Shown here piece by piece: positions 62,737 to 64,000 of a DNA stretch of 64,000 nt. Origin of the DNA: Mycobacterium sp. OAS707 (GTDB lineage Bacteria; Actinomycetota; Actinomycetes; Mycobacteriales; Mycobacteriaceae); contig NZ_JADBDS010000002.1 in assembly GCF_014873705.1 (NCBI RefSeq), forward strand, positions 806,001 to 870,000, read 5' to 3'. Under the pieces are notes generated by a model. The model was given only the letters and a program-made list of their open reading frames with translations, was not told where the DNA came from and did no database searches. The translations under genes were made by a program, and so were the position numbers. Each line of letters begins with the position of its first letter. Position 1 is the stretch's first letter.

Positions 62737-64000
62737 GATGCGACCTCCCGCAACGCGTCCTGCCACATCGACTGCAGCGTCGCGACCTCGTCGGCGGACA
62801 AGATGTCGGGCAACGTGCGCCACTGCGTGGCCAACATCGGCGTATCCGCATCCCCGACGATGCCCGCGATGATCGTCAACTCGTAGCGCGCCGCGACGCC
62901 CGGTTCGGGCAGCGCCGACACCTTGGCGAGGAGGTCGCGATCCACCCGCAGGCCGTTGCCGCTACCGCCAAAGTGCAAGCGGCCCAAGTAGTTCAGCAAC
63001 AGCTGCGGCTCGGGGTACGCCCGCAGCCGCTCTGCGGTGTCCGGCCGCAGGTACCGCAGCAGGCCGTAGTCGATGCCGTCGCCCGCAATCTTGGTGATCG
63101 CCTCTGGCGTGTCAATCCTCAGCGGGTAAACCGCGCTCAGCAGACCAACAGTGTCCGAGGTGTCGGCGTCGTCGGTGATGGCGTCGGCGCGACCGTGCGT
63201 TTCGATCGCCAGCAGCGGTATCCCCGGCTGCTGCCCGCGATGCCGCCGCCAGTTGCTCACCATCTGCGCCGCGGCCGCCGCCAACAGCTGGGTGATCGGC
63301 CGTTTCGCACCGAGCAGCCGGGCCGTCACGTCGGGGTCGGTTGCGCACATGGTGACGGCGGCGTCGCCGACGCGATCGGTGGTGGGCTGGACCCGGCGCG
63401 CACCCAGATCCGGGTCCTCGCCCTCGAGTTGGGCCACCCAGAAGTCACACGTGTCGAGTTGCGCGGCACGCTCGGTCAGCAGCTTCGACCAACGCCGGTG
63501 TCTGGTGTGCTCCTGCACCGGTGCGAAACGGCGGCCGGCGGCCAGCGCGCGCCACGCGGCGTCGAGTTCACCGAGGACGATGCGCCACGATGCCGGATCC
63601 ATGGCCAGCACATGCGCCGTGAGCACCAGCACGCCTGCCTCGCGCAACCAGACGGCGTCCAGCAGCACACCGTTCTCCGGGTCGAGGCGGTCGACGGATT
63701 GGCGGGCCACCTCGGCGACGGTTTCCGTCAGGTCGCCGGTGACGGCCGCTTCGACGAGCGCGACGGTGCCGTCATGTGCGACGAGCGTCATGGTGTCGCG
63801 GTCCAACCGGCTTCGCAGTACCTCGTGACCGTCGATCACGTTCTGCAGCAGCGTTTCCAACTGCTCGCGGGTGACGCCGGGCGGCAATCGGATTGCTTCG
63901 GTCTGCGCCAGCCGGCGCGGTTCGCCGTATTCGTAGAGCCAGCGCGCATTGGACAGCAGCGTGATCGGGCCGCCCTCGTCGTCGGCGACGCCGGGGCGCA
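62733..64000 (-). CDS. mbtF: Mycobactin NRPS MbtF, C-terminal end only
   Basis: Partial: the gene enters from the right edge, and about 420 C-terminal residues are visible. They form a condensation/epimerisation-type domain: RLPPGVTREQLETLLQNVID, the region LTAHVLAMDPASWRIVLGEL, GLLSAVYPLRIDT and LLLNYLGRLHFGG, the last typical of E domains. The HHxxxD catalytic motif reads HVLAMD: the second, catalytic His is Val. So epimerisation is probably lost and the domain may be structural or act in cyclisation/release. MbtF adds the terminal hydroxylysine. Confidence 0.92.
   Translation of the reverse strand, partial: RPGVADDEGGPITLLSNARWLYEYGEPRRLAQTEAIRLPPGVTREQLETLLQNVIDGHEVLRSRLDRDTMTLVAHDGTVALVEAAVTGDLTETVAEVARQSVDRLDPENGVLLDAVWLREAGVLVLTAHVLAMDPASWRIVLGELDAAWRALAAGRRFAPVQEHTRHRRWSKLLTERAAQLDTCDFWVAQLEGEDPDLGARRVQPTTDRVGDAAVTMCATDPDVTARLLGAKRPITQLLAAAAAQMVSNWRRHRGQQPGIPLLAIETHGRADAITDDADTSDTVGLLSAVYPLRIDTPEAITKIAGDGIDYGLLRYLRPDTAERLRAYPEPQLLLNYLGRLHFGGSGNGLRVDRDLLAKVSALPEPGVAARYELTIIAGIVGDADTPMLATQWRTLPDILSADEVATLQSMWQDALREVAS

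Overview
The window is high-GC actinobacterial DNA and almost certainly comes from a mycobacterium. From about 17 kb to the right end the gene order follows the M. tuberculosis segment from the PmbA/TldD pair (Rv2314c-Rv2315c) to the mycobactin genes (Rv2377c-Rv2379c). Markers include uspABC, a fused ECF transporter ATPase, lppP, dnaG-dgt, glyS-smtB-zur, uppS-recO-amiA2-era, ybeY-phoH, rsmE-dnaJ2-hrcA and mbtH-mbtG-mbtF. Gene names and orthologies come from reading the proteins and from memory of that order; no search was run.

Layout. 0-9.5 kb: a signalling and envelope block with two membrane Ser/Thr protein kinases, small secreted proteins (one DUF732), a proline-rich surface protein, a Ca2+/H+ antiporter family protein and a secreted DUF3298-like protein. 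9.67-16.25 kb: a genomic island bounded by a perfect 47-bp direct repeat that is the 3' half of a tRNA(CAT) gene. Its cargo is a DUF4062-TPR protein, a two-gene operon of a GSx10DxD nucleotidyltransferase and a PPP-family phosphatase, and a second module of a 48-codon ORF, a repeat-plus-HTH protein and a DUF3800-like protein. No integrase is visible. 16.2-24.4 kb: the tRNA, a frameshifted J-domain gene, a CMD-family protein, the TldE/TldD pair and the UspABC importer. 24.5-37.5 kb: a large cyclase/ATPase, the ECF transporter, a MarR-MFS pair, a VIT1-like metal transporter, an acyl-CoA oxidase-like enzyme, LppP, a SnoaL-like protein, a PAP2 phosphatase and tRNA-Asn. 37.6-64 kb: replication, translation, zinc-control, cell-wall, DNA-repair, ribosome-assembly and heat-shock housekeeping genes, ending in the mycobactin peptide synthetase genes. 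mbtF is cut by the window edge.

How genes work together. TldD/TldE form a peptidase pair. UspA/B/C form one importer diverging from tldD across a perfect 17-bp palindrome. SmtB and Zur are a coupled zinc-sensing pair whose promoter spacer is itself an inverted repeat. A MarR-type gene beside an MFS exporter has the same promoter layout. Era, the deaminase-like protein, the CorC-like protein, YbeY and PhoH form a tightly packed operon. HrcA and DnaJ2 are adjacent heat-shock genes.

The most likely undescribed system is in the island. The nucleotidyltransferase and the phosphatase share a 4-nt ATGA overlap and face a DUF4062-TPR protein, an arrangement that suggests a conflict (antiphage or toxin-antitoxin-like) cassette. 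The second island module lies behind a perfect CRP-type palindrome.
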